The notes below the pieces were generated by a model that was given only the letters and a program-made list of their open reading frames with translations, made no database searches and had not been told where the DNA came from. Both the position numbers and the translations under genes were made by a program. Source: Ancylobacter novellus DSM 506 (GTDB lineage: Bacteria; Pseudomonadota; Alphaproteobacteria; Rhizobiales; Xanthobacteraceae). From it: a stretch of DNA of 64,000 nucleotides. Within the stretch, counting starts at the first letter, position 1. Each line of letters begins with the position of its first letter. Below, piece by piece: positions 62,087-64,000 of the stretch. The stretch is taken from positions 2,170,001 to 2,234,000 of the forward strand of contig NC_014217.1 in the NCBI RefSeq assembly GCF_000092925.1. Reading direction: 5' to 3'.

Positions 62087-63187
62087 ATGAAGAAGCTTCT
62101 GTTTGCCGGTATCGCGCTCGGCGCCATGGCGGCTCTCGCCGCCCCGGCCTCGGCGCAGGTCAAGGTCGGCGTGGGCGGCCCGATGACCGGCGCCAACGCG
62201 ACCTTCGGCGCGCAGCTCAAGAACGGCGCCGAGCAGTGGGTCGCCGACGTCAACGCCAAGGGCGGCATCCTCGGCCAGAAGGTCGAGCTCTTCGTCGGCG
62301 ACGACGCGGCCAAGCCCGAGCAGGGCGTGTCGGTGGCGAACAAGTTCATCGCCGACGGCGTGAAGTTCGTGATCGGCCACTTCAACTCGGGCGTGTCGAT
62401 CCCGGCCTCCGAGCAGTATGCCGAAGCCGGCGTGCTCGCCATCTCCCCGGCCTCGACCAACCCGAAGCTGACCGAGCGCGGCCTCAAGGAAGTCTTCCGC
62501 ACCTGCGGCCGTGACGACCAGCAGGGCGCCGTGGCGGCCGAGTACATCGTCAAGAACCTGAAGGGCAAGAAGGTCGCGATCGTTCACGACAAGACCCCCT
62601 ACGGCAAGGGTCTGGCGGACGAGACGCAGAAGGCGATGAAGGCCGCCGGCGTCAAGGAAGTGCTCTACGAAGGCATCAACCCGGGTGAGAAGGACTACTC
62701 GGCCCTCGTCTCCAAGCTGAAGGCCGCGGGCACCGAGATCCTCTACTACGGCGGCCTGCACACCGAGGCCGGCCTGCTGGTCCGCCAGATGCGCGACCAG
62801 GGCATGAACACCGTGCTCTTCTCGGGCGACGGCATCACCGACAAGGAGTTCTGGACCATCGCCGGTCCGGGCGCCGCCGGCACGCTGATGACCTTCGGTC
62901 CGGACCCGCGCAAGAACCCCGCCGCCGCCGCGGTCGTCGAGGAGTTCAAGAAGAAGGGCATCGATCCGGAAGGCTACGTGCTCTACTCCTACGCCGCCGG
63001 CCAGGTGATCCAGCAGGCTGCGGAAGCCACCAAGTCGACCGACCCCAAGAAGGTCGCCGAGTACATCCACTCGGGCAAGCCGTTCGACACCGTCCTCGGC
63101 AAGCTGATGTTCGACAAGAAGGGCGACCGCACCAACCTCGACTACGTGGTCTACGTCTGGAAGGACGGCGGCTACACCGAGCTCTGA
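62087..63187 (+). CDS. livK: Branched-chain amino acid ABC transporter substrate-binding protein LivK
   Basis: A 366-residue periplasmic receptor with a signal peptide (MKKLLFAGIALGAMAALAAPASA). VKVGVGGPMTGANATFGAQLKNGAEQWVADVNAKGGILGQKVELFVGDDAAKPEQGVSVANKFI is the Leu/Ile/Val-binding fold. CAGGAGAG precedes ATG 62087. It is 130 bases after DUF6867, in which no clear promoter is seen, and is followed by a strong terminator. Confidence 0.95.
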   Translation: MKKLLFAGIALGAMAALAAPASAQVKVGVGGPMTGANATFGAQLKNGAEQWVADVNAKGGILGQKVELFVGDDAAKPEQGVSVANKFIADGVKFVIGHFNSGVSIPASEQYAEAGVLAISPASTNPKLTERGLKEVFRTCGRDDQQGAVAAEYIVKNLKGKKVAIVHDKTPYGKGLADETQKAMKAAGVKEVLYEGINPGEKDYSALVSKLKAAGTEILYYGGLHTEAGLLVRQMRDQGMNTVLFSGDGITDKEFWTIAGPGAAGTLMTFGPDPRKNPAAAAVVEEFKKKGIDPEGYVLYSYAAGQVIQQAAEATKSTDPKKVAEYIHSGKPFDTVLGKLMFDKKGDRTNLDYVVYVWKDGGYTEL

Positions 63188-63244
63188 GCCGGCGCGCCCG
63201 AAAGGGACGCCCTCTCGGCGCACCCTCGGACCTGATACGACACG

Positions 63245-63276
63245 ACCCGCCGGAGCGATCCGGCGGGTTTTGTTTT
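63245..63276 (+). terminator. Intrinsic terminator of the liv operon
   Basis: ACCCGCCGG-AGCGAT-CCGGCGGGT is a perfect 9-bp stem followed by TTTGTTTT, 57 bases after the livK stop. Confidence 0.93.
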
Positions 63277-63292
63277 GGGTCGATGGTTCGGG

Positions 63293-63444
63293 CGTCATCC
63301 CCGGGCTTGACCCGGGGATCCACGACTTGTCCGGCTCACCCTGGAAGAAAGACGTGGATGGCCAGAACTCGGGCCTGCCCGAGTTCTGTTTCAAGCAAAC
63401 CGCCATCGGCAAATGCCGACGGCGGGCCAAGCCCGGGCATGACG
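63293..63444. repeat. C-family repeat with an insert (C7)
   Basis: It starts CGTCATCCCCGGGCTTGACC and ends GGGCCAAGCCCGGGCATGACG. The normal 90-base element is lengthened to 152 bases by a segment holding CAGAACTCGGGC-CT-GCCCGAGTTCTG (63363-63388), a perfect 12-bp hairpin, and a second near-perfect one (about 63403-63423). Confidence 0.78.
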
Positions 63445-63460
63445 TCGAGATTGTTTACGC

Positions 63461-63495
63461 GATCCCGGATCGGCCTGCGGCCGTCCGGGTTGACG
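63461..63495. repeat. Partial B-family repeat (B4)
   Basis: GATCCCGGATCGGCCTGCGG through CCGTCCGGGTTGACG is the right half of a B repeat, in the orientation of B3. The other half is absent. Confidence 0.7.
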
Positions 63496-63509
63496 CGCGG
63501 AGAGAGGAA

Positions 63510-63551
63510 CGTCATCCCCGGGCCTGGCCGGGGATCCACGACTTGTCCGGC
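63510..63551. repeat. Partial C-family repeat (C8)
   Basis: CGTCATCCCCGGGCCTGGCC through GATCCACGACTTGTCCGGCT is one half of a C repeat, close to the left half of C7. It ends immediately next to the stop of ccdA (63552). Together the region 63188-63551 is wholly repeat plus terminator. Confidence 0.7.
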
Positions 63552-64000
63552 TCAGCCGAAGCGCGACAGGGCCGGGAAGGTCTCCAGCAGCCAGAAGCTC
63601 GCCGTGGCCATCCAGCCGGACAGGAAACCGATGCCGGTGAGCACGAGCAGCGCGCCCATCACCTTCTCCACCATCGGCAGATAGCGCCGCGCATGGCCGA
63701 GCAGGCCGAGCGCCGGACGCGCCATCGCCGCCACGGCGAGGAAGGGCACGCCGAGCCCGGCGGAATAGATGGCCAGCAGCCCCGCGCCGCGCGTCAGCGT
63801 CTGCTCGCTCGCCGCCACCGCGAGAATCGCCGCCAGCACCGGCCCGATGCAGGGCGTCCAGCCGAAGGCGAAGGCGAGGCCCATCGCATAGGCGCCGACG
63901 AGGGTAGTCGGCGCGTCGACATGCACGCGCTTGGTCTGGGTGAGCCACCCGAAGCGCAATATGCCCAGGAAGTGCAGCCCCATCAGCAGGATGGCCACGC
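63552..64000 (-). CDS. ccdA: Cytochrome c biogenesis protein CcdA, C-terminal part (runs off the right edge)
   Basis: At least 149 residues are visible and the frame stays open to the window edge, so the N-terminal part is outside. Hydrophobic helices alternate with FGWTPCIGPVLAAILAVA, the conserved cysteine motif of the second half of CcdA. CcdA moves electrons from cytoplasmic thioredoxin to the periplasm for cytochrome c maturation or thiol reduction. The stop is adjacent to repeat C8. Confidence 0.88.
   Translation of the reverse strand, partial: VAILLMGLHFLGILRFGWLTQTKRVHVDAPTTLVGAYAMGLAFAFGWTPCIGPVLAAILAVAASEQTLTRGAGLLAIYSAGLGVPFLAVAAMARPALGLLGHARRYLPMVEKVMGALLVLTGIGFLSGWMATASFWLLETFPALSRFG

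Overview
The window is GC-rich, densely packed alphaproteobacterial DNA, most likely from the Hyphomicrobiales and plausibly Xanthobacteraceae-like. Pointers are a usg gene, a CIRCE-controlled groESL, a formate-tetrahydrofolate ligase, a PlcP/Agt lipid-remodelling pair, a STAS-fused MlaE, rhizobial-style liv and TRAP operons, and hundreds of bases of palindromic intergenic repeats. The genus is inference; no 16S or other decisive marker is present.

Bases 1 to about 11,150 are an integrated phage-like mobile element. Its right end abuts the 3' end of a tRNA-Leu(UAA) gene (11152-11237, minus strand), a classic integration site; the left end and any integrase lie outside the window. The element carries a tightly overlapped operon in a non-canonical order: head-tail connector, HK97 gp10-like, DUF3168, head-tail joining protein, TerS, TerL, tape measure. 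A small acidic protein and an HUH (rolling-circle type) replication initiator follow, then four small unknown genes with promoter/operator structures. The right end holds an FRG-domain protein and a DpnI-like nuclease. A partial ScoMcrA-like SRA endonuclease faces the other way at the left edge. No portal, capsid, protease, major tail protein, tail tip or lysis gene is visible. The layout resembles a phage satellite or stripped prophage carrying defence cargo more than a complete prophage.

11.2-24.3 kb is chromosomal: minus-strand cinA-like, gpt, a conserved hypothetical, doxX and fhs; then the Anbu operon (circularly permuted ATP-grasp, alpha-E, transglutaminase, Anbu proteasome-like peptidase), interrupted by a LysE exporter; a 23-residue membrane peptide; an SDR; a DUF2235 hydrolase; exoD; usg. 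24.4-31.1 kb holds groESL with CIRCE, a GIY-YIG protein and an Mla/MCE lipid transport operon. 31.2-37.3 kb holds a dipeptide epimerase, an MFS transporter, thiD behind a TPP riboswitch, a stand-alone Lrp-type sensor domain, a DMT transporter and a cytochrome b/c' pair. 37.5-46 kb holds a universal stress protein, a second LysE, plcP-agt with a Pho-box-like site, threonine dehydratase divergent from an XRE-cupin regulator, and a secreted phytase-family esterase with a stronger Pho-box-like site. 45.7-57 kb holds a TRAP transporter, a HerA-like ATPase, DUF488, a BcsS-like protein, a molybdenum-cofactor maturation trio (MocA-like, split XdhC), a KamA/EpmB-like radical SAM enzyme, an HI0933-family flavoprotein and a flavin reductase. 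57.3-64 kb is a complete livHMGF-DUF6867-livK operon behind a striking operator region, then the C-terminal part of ccdA.

Four families of palindromic repeats (called A, B, C and D here) punctuate the chromosomal part and are absent from the mobile element, which supports the element being foreign. Start sites were chosen by reading Shine-Dalgarno sequences and stop-start overlaps; domain calls are from recognition of motifs, not from database searches.
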